Position numbers and translations under genes: made by a program. The notes under the pieces were generated by a model that worked only from the letters and a program-made list of their open reading frames with translations, was not told where the DNA came from and made no database searches. A DNA stretch of 64,000 nucleotides. Source: Syntrophobotulus glycolicus DSM 8271 (GTDB lineage Bacteria; Bacillota; Desulfitobacteriia; Desulfitobacteriales; Syntrophobotulaceae). The stretch spans positions 3,286,001 through 3,350,000 of the forward strand of contig NC_015172.1 of the NCBI RefSeq assembly GCF_000190635.1, in the 5' to 3' direction. This document shows positions 15,996 to 25,953 of the stretch, piece by piece (position 1 is the first letter of the stretch; each line of letters opens with the position of its first letter).

Positions 15996-17229
15996 CCCGG
16001 ATCTTATTTTTCTTCGTATTAGTATATGTTTGGATGCTGTCCACAGGTACCGTGTATGATCCGGTGTTTAAGCCTAAAAGAATCCAGAACAATATCCCGA
16101 GTGCTCCAAAGGCCATATCTATATCAACCATGCAATGCAGAGCCAAACAGCTTAAAGCTCCTGTCAGGGCCAGCCTTTCTCTTTCCCCGCTGCTCATCGC
16201 CTGAAAATACTGTCTGCCAATAATGATACTCAGCCCGAAAAGCAGCAAAACTCCCGGGATCCCCTGATTGACCAGAACCTTGATCAATGCCGAATGGGGA
16301 TCTGTACTCAAGTATTCCGACTGCTGGACTAACGGATAAAGGGACCATCCTCCGGCTTGCGGAAGTAAATGCCCCAGCCAGGCAATTTCCAGCCCATCCC
16401 TGTAATATAATAATCGCTCCCCGATACTTGCTCCCGGCCATGCCAGGAAATGGCCGCCGGCTCTGAGAAATAGGGACCAATTCTGCCAGATCAGAAAGGC
16501 TGCTGCAATAAAAGGGATGAGGTCTGCCTTCTGAACTTCTGGCAGCTTTAACCTGCCTGGGGCTTTAGCTAGGGTTTGTCTTCCCTGAAACAAAATAAAG
16601 ACGAATAAAAATATGAGTAAACTTCCCCTGGAGCCTGTGGCGGCAATGGAAACTGCAAATAGAAGCTGAAGACATTTCTTAAGATTAATTCCCCGATATG
16701 TGGTCTTTCCTTCCCCGGACTCCGTTAAACAAAGCATTACCGCGAAAAAAATGCCTGCCGCATTGGGGTAGCCCCAAAAAGAACAAAGCCGGTCTTTCTC
16801 TGGTCCTGAGGATGGTATCCAGATTTTATCCAGTCCCGGAAGCCATCCGGCTGCCGCCACGATTATCCCTGCCGCAAGCAATTTGCCGATCATTTTTTTT
16901 CTTGCCCGAATATCCAGCCCTGCTCTATAGCTGAAATAAAATACGAATAAGAACAACAACCATCTTAGTCCTTCCAGCCATCCCTCACTTTTGATGACAG
17001 ACTGAGCTAGTCCTGCCAGGGAAAGCCCGGCCATCCCCAAAACAATAATAATGATCCACCGATAATATTGATTTCCGGACATTTCCTCAAACTGAACGGT
17101 CCGGCTAAAAAATGCCCAAGCAGTGAAAAGGCCCCCCAGCACTATCCATTCCCGCTGAAAATACATGCCATGACAAACAAGAGCGATATAAAAAAAAATG
17201 ATTACTCCATTTTCGTCCTTAATTTTCAA
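15985..17229 (-). CDS. O-antigen ligase/polymerase-like membrane protein
   Basis: Polytopic membrane protein of 414 residues with about ten to twelve hydrophobic segments and a larger outside loop at about 270-330, the plan of the Wzy/WaaL (PF04932) superfamily. GSRGSLLIFLFVF (about 197-209) and the DPHSALIKVLVNQGIPG stretch (about 317-333) match the conserved O-antigen ligase pattern. Start TTG with GGAGGG six bases upstream. The enzyme would join or polymerise lipid-linked glycans on the outer face of the membrane. Neighbouring glycosyltransferases suggest a surface polysaccharide or wall polymer, though a membrane-anchored substrate cannot be named from sequence. Confidence 0.82.
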   Translation of the reverse strand: MKIKDENGVIIFFYIALVCHGMYFQREWIVLGGLFTAWAFFSRTVQFEEMSGNQYYRWIIIIVLGMAGLSLAGLAQSVIKSEGWLEGLRWLLFLFVFYFSYRAGLDIRARKKMIGKLLAAGIIVAAAGWLPGLDKIWIPSSGPEKDRLCSFWGYPNAAGIFFAVMLCLTESGEGKTTYRGINLKKCLQLLFAVSIAATGSRGSLLIFLFVFILFQGRQTLAKAPGRLKLPEVQKADLIPFIAAAFLIWQNWSLFLRAGGHFLAWPGASIGERLLYYRDGLEIAWLGHLLPQAGGWSLYPLVQQSEYLSTDPHSALIKVLVNQGIPGVLLLFGLSIIIGRQYFQAMSSGERERLALTGALSCLALHCMVDIDMAFGALGILFWILLGLNTGSYTVPVDSIQTYTNTKKNKIRDGV

Positions 17230-17331
17230 GAGTATCCCTCCAGGGCTTGCAAGTCCACGAAGTTTTCTCTATCATATTTATCATAAAACAGGAAAGTTTA
17301 TGCCTTGAGTGGTCAGCGGGGGATTATTTTT

Positions 17332-18459
17332 ATGAGCTATCGTATCTTACAGCTAATCGGCGGCGGCGAAATTGGCGGTGCCGAAATTCATCTGCTTAAT
17401 TTAATGCTGAGTACTGCCAAGAATCAGGCAAACTTTAGTCTCGGCTGTTTGTGTCAGAACTCGCCCTTTGCTTTGCAGGCGGAAAAGCGGGATATCCCGG
17501 TTACTCTTTTCCCGATGAGATTCCCTTTGGACATTTTGCCTCTGCCTCGTATGATTTCTTATTGCCGGAAACAAAAGATTGATCTGATTCATGCCCACGG
17601 AGTCCGGGCAGATTTTCTCGGCCGTTTAGCGGCAAAATTTTTGGCCATTCCTTGCATTTCAACTGTTCATAGTCTCTGGCAGGACGATTATCCTTCACCT
17701 TGGAAAGGGAAAATCGCTCTATATACTGAAAAACTCACCTTGCCCCTATCTGCGGGGTTAATTACCATATCCGAGTCCCTTCATCATTCTCTTTCGGCCT
17801 TATTGTCAAAAAGACAGAGCAAAAAAATACCCCGAACCGTCATTTTCAACGGTTATCCTGCCTTGGATTTTGGAAATAAGGCAGAGCTGCGCCAAAGGTT
17901 CCGGGAAAGATGGAAAATACCCCCGGAGGCCTTGGTCATCGGCACTATCGGTCGTTTACACCCGGCTAAGGGACAGATTAATCTTTTTCGTGCTTTGGAA
18001 CATCTCCAGGGAGAATTTCCTGATCTTCATTTTTTACTTATTGGAGACGGACTATTATTTAATGATTTCAAAGGCTTATTGGAAACCTCAACTCTTAACT
18101 ATACCATGCCCGGCTATCTGCCTAATGCCTGGGAGGCTCTCCCTGCCATGGATTTGTTTGTCCTGCCTTCTATCCGCGAAGGGATGGGCCTTGTCCTTCT
18201 CGAAACCATTCAGGCCGGCATTCCTATTGTCGCTTCGCGTGCCGGCGGCATACCGGAACTGCTTGTTGATCATACGGACGCCCTTTTAGTCCCGCCGGGC
18301 AGTCCTCAAGAGCTTGCTTCTGCCTGCCGGACACTGTTAGGCAATCCCAGTCTTGCGAACAGCCTTGCCCAAAATGCTCTGAAAAAAGCTTCTTTGTTTT
18401 CGCTCGACCGGATGGCAGAAAAGACCCTGGCTTTTTATGCGGAGGTTCTCAAAGTTTGA
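17332..18459 (+). CDS. glycosyltransferase family 4
   Basis: Cytoplasmic GT-B glycosyltransferase of 375 residues, retaining type. The N-terminus has the sugar-acceptor GGGEIGGAEIHLLNL motif, then HAHGVRADFLGRLA (about 88-101); the C-terminal half has IGTIGRLHPAKGQ (about 202-214) and the EX7E motif region SIREGMGLVLLETIQAGIPIVAS (about 282-304), which holds the nucleotide-sugar. ATG at 17332 has GGGGGA upstream. It is convergent with tagA and divergent from the ligase-like gene. Donor and acceptor sugars cannot be told. Confidence 0.9.
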   Translation: MSYRILQLIGGGEIGGAEIHLLNLMLSTAKNQANFSLGCLCQNSPFALQAEKRDIPVTLFPMRFPLDILPLPRMISYCRKQKIDLIHAHGVRADFLGRLAAKFLAIPCISTVHSLWQDDYPSPWKGKIALYTEKLTLPLSAGLITISESLHHSLSALLSKRQSKKIPRTVIFNGYPALDFGNKAELRQRFRERWKIPPEALVIGTIGRLHPAKGQINLFRALEHLQGEFPDLHFLLIGDGLLFNDFKGLLETSTLNYTMPGYLPNAWEALPAMDLFVLPSIREGMGLVLLETIQAGIPIVASRAGGIPELLVDHTDALLVPPGSPQELASACRTLLGNPSLANSLAQNALKKASLFSLDRMAEKTLAFYAEVLKV

Positions 18460-18462
18460 AGC

Positions 18463-19200
18463 CTATCTTTGGCGAGGTCTATTTTTTTTTACCTTTTGTC
18501 TTAAAATGGCAAAGACAAATACCGGTAAAATGCTCTGCCTCTTGAATCGGGAAGGCTCTGAAACCAATCGATACAACCATTCCAGACCAAGCCTGCGAAC
18601 CCATAACGGAGCTCTTTTCACTTGTCCCGAAAGAACATCGAAGCTGCCGCCTACTCCCATACTTACATATGCTAAATCAGGATGATTGTAGATCCATTGC
18701 TCCTGTTTGGGCGCACCTAGTCCAACCAACAAAATATCCGGAGAAAAATTTCTGATCCTGCCTATGATCTCTTCTTCCTCATCCTTCCCGAAGTAACCAT
18801 GATGAGTCATAAACTGAACTTTTTCATACTTCTTGCTGAGAAATGATGCTGCCTCCTCCGCTACACCGGGTTTTGACCCTAACAAAAATACTTTTCGTCC
18901 CTCCACATCCGCTGCAGCCATGATCTCTGTGGCCAGGTCTATCCCGGTCAGCCTTTCCAGCCTGACCCCTTCCAGGACTTTTGCCGCCCAGATGATTCCG
19001 ACCCCGTCCGCCAGAATGAGGTCGGCACCATTCACAATATTTCTAAGCTCTTCATTCTTTTCCGCCCTGAAAAGAATCTCCGGATTGGCCGTGACAATCC
19101 GGAGATGTTTCTTCGACTTTATCGTCTGACAAACAAGTGTCAGAACTTCAGACATCCGGAATCCATCGATCCGTACGCCCAAAATATTCACTTCATCCAT
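18463..19200 (-). CDS. tagA: WecG/TagA/CpsF family glycosyltransferase
   Basis: GT26 family enzyme of 245 residues that in Bacillus adds N-acetylmannosamine to lipid-linked GlcNAc, the committed step of wall teichoic acid synthesis. Seen: TANPEILFRAEKN (about 39-51), the LADGVGIIWAAKVL motif (about 62-75) with the catalytic aspartate, VFLLGSKPGVAEEAA, and GLGAPKQEQWI (about 159-169). ATG at 19200 has GGAG upstream. The UDP-GlcNAc 2-epimerase WecB at 31.3 kb could supply UDP-ManNAc. Function inferred from family. Confidence 0.9.
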   Translation of the reverse strand: MDEVNILGVRIDGFRMSEVLTLVCQTIKSKKHLRIVTANPEILFRAEKNEELRNIVNGADLILADGVGIIWAAKVLEGVRLERLTGIDLATEIMAAADVEGRKVFLLGSKPGVAEEAASFLSKKYEKVQFMTHHGYFGKDEEEEIIGRIRNFSPDILLVGLGAPKQEQWIYNHPDLAYVSMGVGGSFDVLSGQVKRAPLWVRRLGLEWLYRLVSEPSRFKRQSILPVFVFAILRQKVKKNRPRQR

Positions 19201-19227
19201 GTCAACACTCCACATCAGCAATTGTCT

Positions 19228-20220
19228 TTATCTAAAGGATGTTTTCAGTACTTTTCCCGTACCGAGAGCTACACACGAAATCGGATCATCCGCCAAGGTT
19301 ACCGCCAGGCCGGTCTCTCTGGATATTCTGCTATCCAGCCCATTGATCATCGAACCTCCGCCGGTCATGACGATCCCTTTGTTTAATATATCCGCTGAGA
19401 GCTCCGGCGGCGTCCTTTCCAGTACATCCTTAACAGCCGATACGATTGCTTCGATCCCTTCTTCCATTGCCTGGTAGGTATCTTTAGAATGGACCACCAC
19501 TGTTTTGGGTAGGCCGGTCACCAGGTCTCTCCCTTTTACCTCTACGGCAGCTTCCTCTTCTTCTTTCCCTTCGGGTACCGCAGATCCGACCTTGATCTTG
19601 ATGTTCTCCGCCGTCCGCTCCCCAATCATTAAGTTATGTTCTTTTCTGATGTAGCGGATAATCGCTTCATCAAGCTTATCCCCGCCAACTCTGATACTTT
19701 TCTTAACCACTATGCCGCCCAAACTCAGTACAGCTACATCCGTGGTCCCCCCGCCGATATCGACCACCATGTTTCCTTCCGGACCATAGATATCCAATCC
19801 GGCCCCCAGGGCCGCAGCATATGGTTCTTCTACAACCTTGACTTTGCCCGCTCCGGCTTTAAATGCCGCCTGTTTAACCGCTCTTTCCTCGACTTCAGTG
19901 ACCCCGGAAGGAATACACACAACAACCCTATTCTTCACAAAGGGAATGATTTTAATTCCCGCTTTTTTCAGAAGATATTTTAACATCATTTCGGTTGTTT
20001 CATAATCTGCGATAACCCCGTCACGCATTGGCCTGATCGCAATAATATTTCCCGGTGTTCTCCCCAGCATTTTTCTTGCCTCTTCACCAACAGCAATTTT
20101 CCGGCCTGTATTTTTATCTATCGCTACAACTGAAGGCTCGTTTAATACAACTCCTTTTCCCCGTACATAAACGAGAATAGTTGCCGTTCCTAAGTCAATT
20201 CCCAGATCCATCCCGAACAT
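19228..20220 (-). CDS. mbl: MreB-family rod-shape protein, Mbl type
   Basis: Bacterial actin that guides side-wall peptidoglycan synthesis from the inner membrane face. The 330 residues carry the actin ATPase motifs: phosphate-1 LGIDLGTATILVYV at the start, PSGVTEVEERA (about 110), DIGGGTTDVAVLS (about 155) and MTGGGSMINGL (about 290). The sequence near the start (MDLGIDLGTA) and the link to spoIIID favour Mbl, as in B. subtilis spoIIID-mbl. ATG at 20220 follows AAAGGGG by eight bases; a longer frame reads upstream without a good site. Confidence 0.93.
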   Translation of the reverse strand: MFGMDLGIDLGTATILVYVRGKGVVLNEPSVVAIDKNTGRKIAVGEEARKMLGRTPGNIIAIRPMRDGVIADYETTEMMLKYLLKKAGIKIIPFVKNRVVVCIPSGVTEVEERAVKQAAFKAGAGKVKVVEEPYAAALGAGLDIYGPEGNMVVDIGGGTTDVAVLSLGGIVVKKSIRVGGDKLDEAIIRYIRKEHNLMIGERTAENIKIKVGSAVPEGKEEEEAAVEVKGRDLVTGLPKTVVVHSKDTYQAMEEGIEAIVSAVKDVLERTPPELSADILNKGIVMTGGGSMINGLDSRISRETGLAVTLADDPISCVALGTGKVLKTSFR

Positions 20221-20381
20221 AAAGTGATACCCCTTTCTCATACATCCAAACAGAGAACGCATCCATTTGAATGATTCTCATGACTTTACTTATTCTTTAT
20301 TATTCGTTATTTTCCTTTATTTTTCCAAAAAATCTGACGGTTTTTGTCTATAATATCGCATATTGTTTTGTTTTTATATAA

Positions 20382-20420
20382 GAAAAAGGAAGCGCCTGTT
20401 TAACAGACCCTTCCCCTTTT
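20382..20420 (-). terminator. intrinsic terminator of spoIIID
   Basis: Minus-strand hairpin GGAAG...CTGTT/AACAG...CTTCC followed by TTTTTC, 13 bases after the spoIIID stop. mbl therefore probably uses its own promoter in the AT-rich 20221-20380 region. Confidence 0.75.
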
Positions 20421-20432
20421 GCCTTAAACTCT

Positions 20433-20693
20433 TTAATCTTCTTCACTGGAGTGTTTATATTTTCTTTTTGTTGCTTCTCCTCCCCTGATATGCCTCTCTG
20501 CTTTGTTGCTGTCAAGTATATTTTTAACTTCAGCGGATAATTGTTTATTGATTTGCGGCAATCTTTCTGTCACATCTTTATGTACCGTGCTTTTTGATAC
20601 CCCAAATATTTCTGCTGTTCTTCTAACGGTTGAGCTGGATTCCATAATATAAGTGCCAATATCCAGGGCCCTTTTCTTTATATGTTCCTGCAC
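20433..20693 (-). CDS. spoIIID: sporulation transcription factor SpoIIID
   Basis: DNA-binding regulator of mother-cell genes that modulates the sigma-E and sigma-K regulons. The 86 residues match the family throughout: MQEHIKKRALDIGTYIMESSSTVR, then a helix-turn-helix (EIFGVSKSTVHKDVTERL, about 29-46) and a basic C-terminal tail. Start GTG with GAGGG nearby. A -10-like TATACATT lies 40 bases upstream, resembling a sigma-E -10, but no matching -35 is seen. Strong evidence that the organism forms endospores. Confidence 0.97.
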   Translation of the reverse strand: MQEHIKKRALDIGTYIMESSSTVRRTAEIFGVSKSTVHKDVTERLPQINKQLSAEVKNILDSNKAERHIRGGEATKRKYKHSSEED

Positions 20694-20751
20694 ATCCCTC
20701 TCCCCTTTGCCTTATACCCAATGTATAGTTCATTTATATGCATGAGCAATC

Positions 20752-20779
20752 AAAAAAGACATCCAATAAAGGATGTCCT
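20752..20779 (-). terminator. intrinsic terminator of spoIID
   Basis: Minus strand GACATCC-TTTATT-GGATGTC followed by TTTTTT. It lies 100 bases after the spoIID stop and just upstream of spoIIID's leader. Confidence 0.88.
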
Positions 20780-20878
20780 TATTTGGTAATTGCTGCCTGC
20801 TTCCGCTTACCTCATTTCTATCTTCACTTTATGAATTAAACCAGACCGTTCTTTCCTTTATCTAAGCTGTTCATAAAG

Positions 20879-21832
20879 CTATTTTTCCACCTGGCTGATT
20901 TCGGTTCCTGTGTAATAATGCTTGAGGATCTCCTCGAAGTTTCTCCCTGCTTTAGCCATATCATTTGCGCCATACTGGGACATTCCAACTCCATGTCCTT
21001 TACCGTAAACAGTAAAGATGATTTTATTCTGACTCACTGTCCATTCAAAGTCCGTGGAATTCAATTTCAATTTGGAGCGGAAATCCTTGCTTTCAAATCG
21101 TTTGCCCTTAACCGTTAATTGTTTTATCCTGCCTGAACCCGTTTTTTGCATCACAACAATATCAGTTTTACTGAAACTGCCCGCAGAGTCCTTGATTCCC
21201 AAAAGCTGATAGAAGGTTGGAATATCATAATCCTGCTTGGCCGCAGATCGTGCCGAATTGCTCTCTTCGGAAGAAACACTGACTAAGTAATTCACTTTAT
21301 TGCCCCAGACTTCCTGGGAAAATTCCGTAGGCTTGCGTCCGCAGCTGCTAAAGAATAATGCCTCTATTTTTTTTCCCCTGTAAGTGATTACTTTCCCTTT
21401 TGTTGCCTGTACCGCACGAGAGAGCTTCTCTTTATATTGCCAATATTTAAAAAATCCCCATTTATCGGACATTTCCCTGTTAGAACACCAGGCTTGAGTT
21501 TTTTCTGTCGTATCAACATCATAATCCGCGAGATCCTTGCTGTCTTCTTTTCTCTTCAGCACATATGTTCTTGCCGCTACAGCCTGCGCTTTCAGAGCTT
21601 CAGGCTCAAATTCCGCCGGCATTTCTGCGGCCAATACTCCAACCAGATAATCCTCCAATTCCATCTTCTTCATTTTTCCATCCGGCATCAGAACCCGAAC
21701 TGTGTCATTTTGGTTCTTTTCAATCTGATTCAGGATAGCTGCAATAAAAAAAGAAATCAGTACACATAAAGTCCCTGCAAGCAAAAAAATAGGCAGACCC
21801 TTTTTTATCCGGATGTATCTTCTTATTCTCAC
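20879..21832 (-). CDS. spoIID: stage II sporulation protein D
   Basis: Lytic transglycosylase of the DMP complex that thins septal peptidoglycan during engulfment. The 317 residues have a basic start, one membrane segment (about 14-33) and a SpoIID domain with LEDYLVGVLAAEMPAEFEPEALKAQAVAARTY (about 57-88; E70 region is catalytic in homologues) and a C-terminal YGKGHGVGMSQYGANDMA (about 272-289). Start GTG with GGGAGG. A good sigma-E promoter lies 40-70 bases upstream. It follows murA, as in B. subtilis. Confidence 0.96.
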   Translation of the reverse strand: MRIRRYIRIKKGLPIFLLAGTLCVLISFFIAAILNQIEKNQNDTVRVLMPDGKMKKMELEDYLVGVLAAEMPAEFEPEALKAQAVAARTYVLKRKEDSKDLADYDVDTTEKTQAWCSNREMSDKWGFFKYWQYKEKLSRAVQATKGKVITYRGKKIEALFFSSCGRKPTEFSQEVWGNKVNYLVSVSSEESNSARSAAKQDYDIPTFYQLLGIKDSAGSFSKTDIVVMQKTGSGRIKQLTVKGKRFESKDFRSKLKLNSTDFEWTVSQNKIIFTVYGKGHGVGMSQYGANDMAKAGRNFEEILKHYYTGTEISQVEK

Positions 21833-21871
21833 TTTTTCCTCCCGTGCGGTACAAGCATCAATGATACTTCA

Positions 21872-21900
21872 TTTGTATGCACGAGATGGATTCTATATGA
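21872..21900 (-). promoter_or_regulatory. sigma-E promoter of spoIID
   Basis: Minus strand TCATATA (21894-21900), 14-base spacer, CATACAAA (21872-21879). Each box has one mismatch to the sigma-E consensus (KMATATT, CATACAHT) at the right spacing. B. subtilis spoIID is transcribed by sigma-E, which fits. Confidence 0.75.
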
Positions 21901-21926
21901 TGATTATTTGGCTAAAATGCTTGCGG

Positions 21927-23177
21927 TCAGTCTATCCGTTCAATCTCCGCTCCGATATTTTTTAGTTTATCTTCGAGGTTCTCATACCCCCGGTCGATGT
22001 GATAGATATCTCTGATTTCGGATACTCCACCGGATGTCAATGCCGCTAAAACCAATGAGGCACCTGCCCGAAGATCGCTGGCTACTACTGTCGCGGCATT
22101 GAGGGTTTCTACTCCCTGAATGATGGCGCTCCGGCCTTCAATCTTGATATCTGCTCCCATTCTCTTTAATTCATCCACATGCATATACCTGTTTTCAAAC
22201 ACGGTTTCTGTGACAACAGAAGTTCCTTTTGCTCTGGTCAGCATAGCGAGGAAGGGTGCTTGGAGGTCCGTTGGGAACCCCGGGTGAACCTGTGTTTTTA
22301 TATCTACCGCGTTAAAGCAGCCTTTACCAATTACCCTGATTCCTTCATCTTCTTCCCGATAGATTACTCCGGCCTCGTCTAATTTGGCTAAAAGCGGTTT
22401 CAAATGGGCCGGTATGACATTGCGCACCAAAACTTCTCCTCCGCAGGCGGCTGCCATCAGAATATATGTTCCTGCTTCTATGCGGTCCGGTATGACGGTA
22501 TGAGTCGTCCCGTGAAATTCTTTAACTCCCTCAATTTTAATAATATTCGTCCCCGCTCCGCGTATTTTTCCGCCCATCTGATTAATAAATGTAGCCAGAT
22601 CTACAATCTCCGGCTCCTGAGCCGCATTCTCTATAATTGTCGTTCCTTCCGCGCAAACGGCAGCCATCATAATATTTTCTGTAGCCCCGACACTGGGGAA
22701 GTCAAAATAAATCCGGGTTCCTTTTAATCTCGGTGCTGAAACATCAAGAAAGCCGTGATCCATGCGAATCTCAGCTCCCATAGCTTCCAGGCCTTTAATA
22801 TGCCAATTTATCGGACGTGAACCAATGGCACATCCCCCCGGGTGAGATATTCTGACTCTGCCTTTACGGGCCAGCATCGGCCCCATAATAAAAATTGAGG
22901 CCCTCATTTTGGAGATCAGATCAAACGGTGCTTCAACACTTCCCACATCTTTTATACTGACGGTCAATTTCTCTCCATTGCGTTTAATTTTTCCCCCCAA
23001 GGCTTCAATTACCTGGCACATCACTTGAACATCAAGCAAATCAGGGACTTCTTCCAAAACCACTTTATCTTTTGTCAGCAGGCAGGCCGCAATAATTGGT
23101 AATACCGCATTCTTGGCTCCGCTTACATCAATTTTTCCTTCAAGTTCCTTGCCGCCAATAATTCTGAATTTGCTCAA
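21927..23177 (-). CDS. murA: UDP-N-acetylglucosamine 1-carboxyvinyltransferase
   Basis: First committed enzyme of peptidoglycan synthesis, moving enolpyruvate from PEP to UDP-GlcNAc. About 416 residues of the EPSP-synthase fold; SGAKNAVLP near the N-terminus, the catalytic cysteine in HPGGCAIGSRP, and DLRAGASLVLAAL near the end. Start is unclear: TTG at 23177 gives the normal family length and has GGGGAG 11 bases upstream; ATG at 23201 has a site only one base away. The cysteine implies fosfomycin sensitivity at this enzyme. Lies between ywmB and spoIID, the B. subtilis murAA order. Confidence 0.95.
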   Translation of the reverse strand: MSKFRIIGGKELEGKIDVSGAKNAVLPIIAACLLTKDKVVLEEVPDLLDVQVMCQVIEALGGKIKRNGEKLTVSIKDVGSVEAPFDLISKMRASIFIMGPMLARKGRVRISHPGGCAIGSRPINWHIKGLEAMGAEIRMDHGFLDVSAPRLKGTRIYFDFPSVGATENIMMAAVCAEGTTIIENAAQEPEIVDLATFINQMGGKIRGAGTNIIKIEGVKEFHGTTHTVIPDRIEAGTYILMAAACGGEVLVRNVIPAHLKPLLAKLDEAGVIYREEDEGIRVIGKGCFNAVDIKTQVHPGFPTDLQAPFLAMLTRAKGTSVVTETVFENRYMHVDELKRMGADIKIEGRSAIIQGVETLNAATVVASDLRAGASLVLAALTSGGVSEIRDIYHIDRGYENLEDKLKNIGAEIERID

Positions 23178-23228
23178 ATTCCTGTCAACTCCCCAATTCA
23201 TTCTCCCGATTTACTCCATGGACTAATT

Positions 23229-23903
23229 CTAAAACTCTTCAATCAGAGCGGGCATTGCCAATATTGTTTTACTTTGCGTATTTTGATCTGCAGCTAAAGA
23301 CTGAACCGTACTCAGGACTTCGATATTAAATTTGGCACCTTCTTGGGGAAACACGGGAGCATGGGCGCTCCATCCGGTCAGGACCATAATCTTTCCCTCT
23401 TGTCCGGATTGATCAACCCTAACCTCATTTAATTCAAAATATTGCTCAAGATCAATACTGGAATTAATTCTTTCCTCAAAAAAAACTTTTACCTTTTTTT
23501 TATCGAAATTTCTGTGCAAATACGCCATCATTTTATCTATTTCCGGTTCCTGCTGTCTGTCAACAACTGTTGATATTGTAAATTTAACTGCTTTGTCGCC
23601 ATACGCATTTTGCAGATCCTCACGCAGCCATTGAATTCCCCCGGCCGTGAGCTTATCTTCGATCAAATGGGCTTGGTCATCATCTTCCGTCCATAGTATA
23701 TACCTTACTGCCGCCTCTTGACAATCAGTAAGGCCGGAGCCTAACAAATAAGACTTGCCTCCGGCCGTGAATTCATCGTCACCGGCCTTTATGACTGATC
23801 CTTTTAATAAGAGTAAAGCCAATATACTTAGTATTATACCAATCACAGCAACATATTGCTTATTTTTCTGGTAATGTTTAGCTCGCTGCCATTTTATTCT
23901 CAT
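23229..23903 (-). CDS. YwmB-like exported protein
   Basis: A 224-residue protein with a basic N-terminus, one hydrophobic segment (about 17-36) and a soluble outside domain. I place it in the YwmB group (DUF1779) mainly from position, between atpC and murA as in B. subtilis, and from size and topology; the sequence itself shows no catalytic motif. ATG has GAGGTG upstream. Its function is unknown. It lies 27 bases upstream of murA and may share its transcript. Confidence 0.6.
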   Translation of the reverse strand: MRIKWQRAKHYQKNKQYVAVIGIILSILALLLLKGSVIKAGDDEFTAGGKSYLLGSGLTDCQEAAVRYILWTEDDDQAHLIEDKLTAGGIQWLREDLQNAYGDKAVKFTISTVVDRQQEPEIDKMMAYLHRNFDKKKVKVFFEERINSSIDLEQYFELNEVRVDQSGQEGKIMVLTGWSAHAPVFPQEGAKFNIEVLSTVQSLAADQNTQSKTILAMPALIEEF

Positions 23904-24013
23904 CTTTCACACCTCTTTTTCACTACTATTCTGACCAAAGAAAAAGAGGCTGAAACATATCTTTCTGATTTATCCTTCAATGCCATTAATAAATTTCTGA
24001 ATGAATTCTAAAA

Positions 24014-24060
24014 TAAAGAAACTGTTTCTCGGCATTATCGCGAGGAAACAGTTTCTTTTT
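24014..24060 (-). terminator. terminator of the ATP synthase operon
   Basis: A strong inverted repeat, arms AGAAACTGTTTC-TCG and CGAGGAAACAGTTTCT, with T-rich sequence on both sides, 37 bases after the atpC stop. On the plus strand it ends in TTTTT, so it could act in both directions. Confidence 0.85.
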
Positions 24061-24096
24061 GATCAGGATTGATGACAATCATATTATTTTTTTTAC

Positions 24097-24507
24097 TCAA
24101 TGCTTGGTGATTTCGGCAGCTTTCAAACGGGCTACCGCTCTGAGCAAAGCAAGTTCCGCCCGAACCATATCAATCTCTGCGCTTTTTGACGCCAGACGCT
24201 GTTCGGCTCTTTCTTTAGCCGCTTTAGCCCTGACAATATCAATGGTATCCGCCAGTTCGGCTGATTCGGCTAAAAGGGTAACCTTATTGCCGCCTACTTC
24301 CATAAAGCCGCCGCTCAAAGCCATTCTATTGACCTTGCCGTTTTGGGTAATCCGGATTACTCCAATATTAAGAGTCGCCATCAATGGAGAGTGGTTAGGC
24401 AGAATCCCGAGTTCCCCGTCCTCTCCGGGAACCACCAGGAATTCCACTTCATCATTAAAAATTGCACCATTAGGTGATACGACATTAAGAGTGAATGATC
24501 CAGCCAT
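24097..24507 (-). CDS. atpC: ATP synthase F1 subunit epsilon
   Basis: Central stalk subunit of F1 (136 residues). N-terminal beta sandwich with FLVVPGEDGELGILPNHSPLMA (about 23-44) and a C-terminal helical hairpin that can inhibit the motor. Last gene of the atp operon; three bases separate it from atpD. Confidence 0.96.
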   Translation of the reverse strand: MAGSFTLNVVSPNGAIFNDEVEFLVVPGEDGELGILPNHSPLMATLNIGVIRITQNGKVNRMALSGGFMEVGGNKVTLLAESAELADTIDIVRAKAAKERAEQRLASKSAEIDMVRAELALLRAVARLKAAEITKH

Positions 24508-24510
24508 GGA

Positions 24511-25917
<1,407 letters not shown>

Positions 25918-25953
25918 CTAGCAACCTCCTTCGTTAAGGTTATTATCCGGCAA

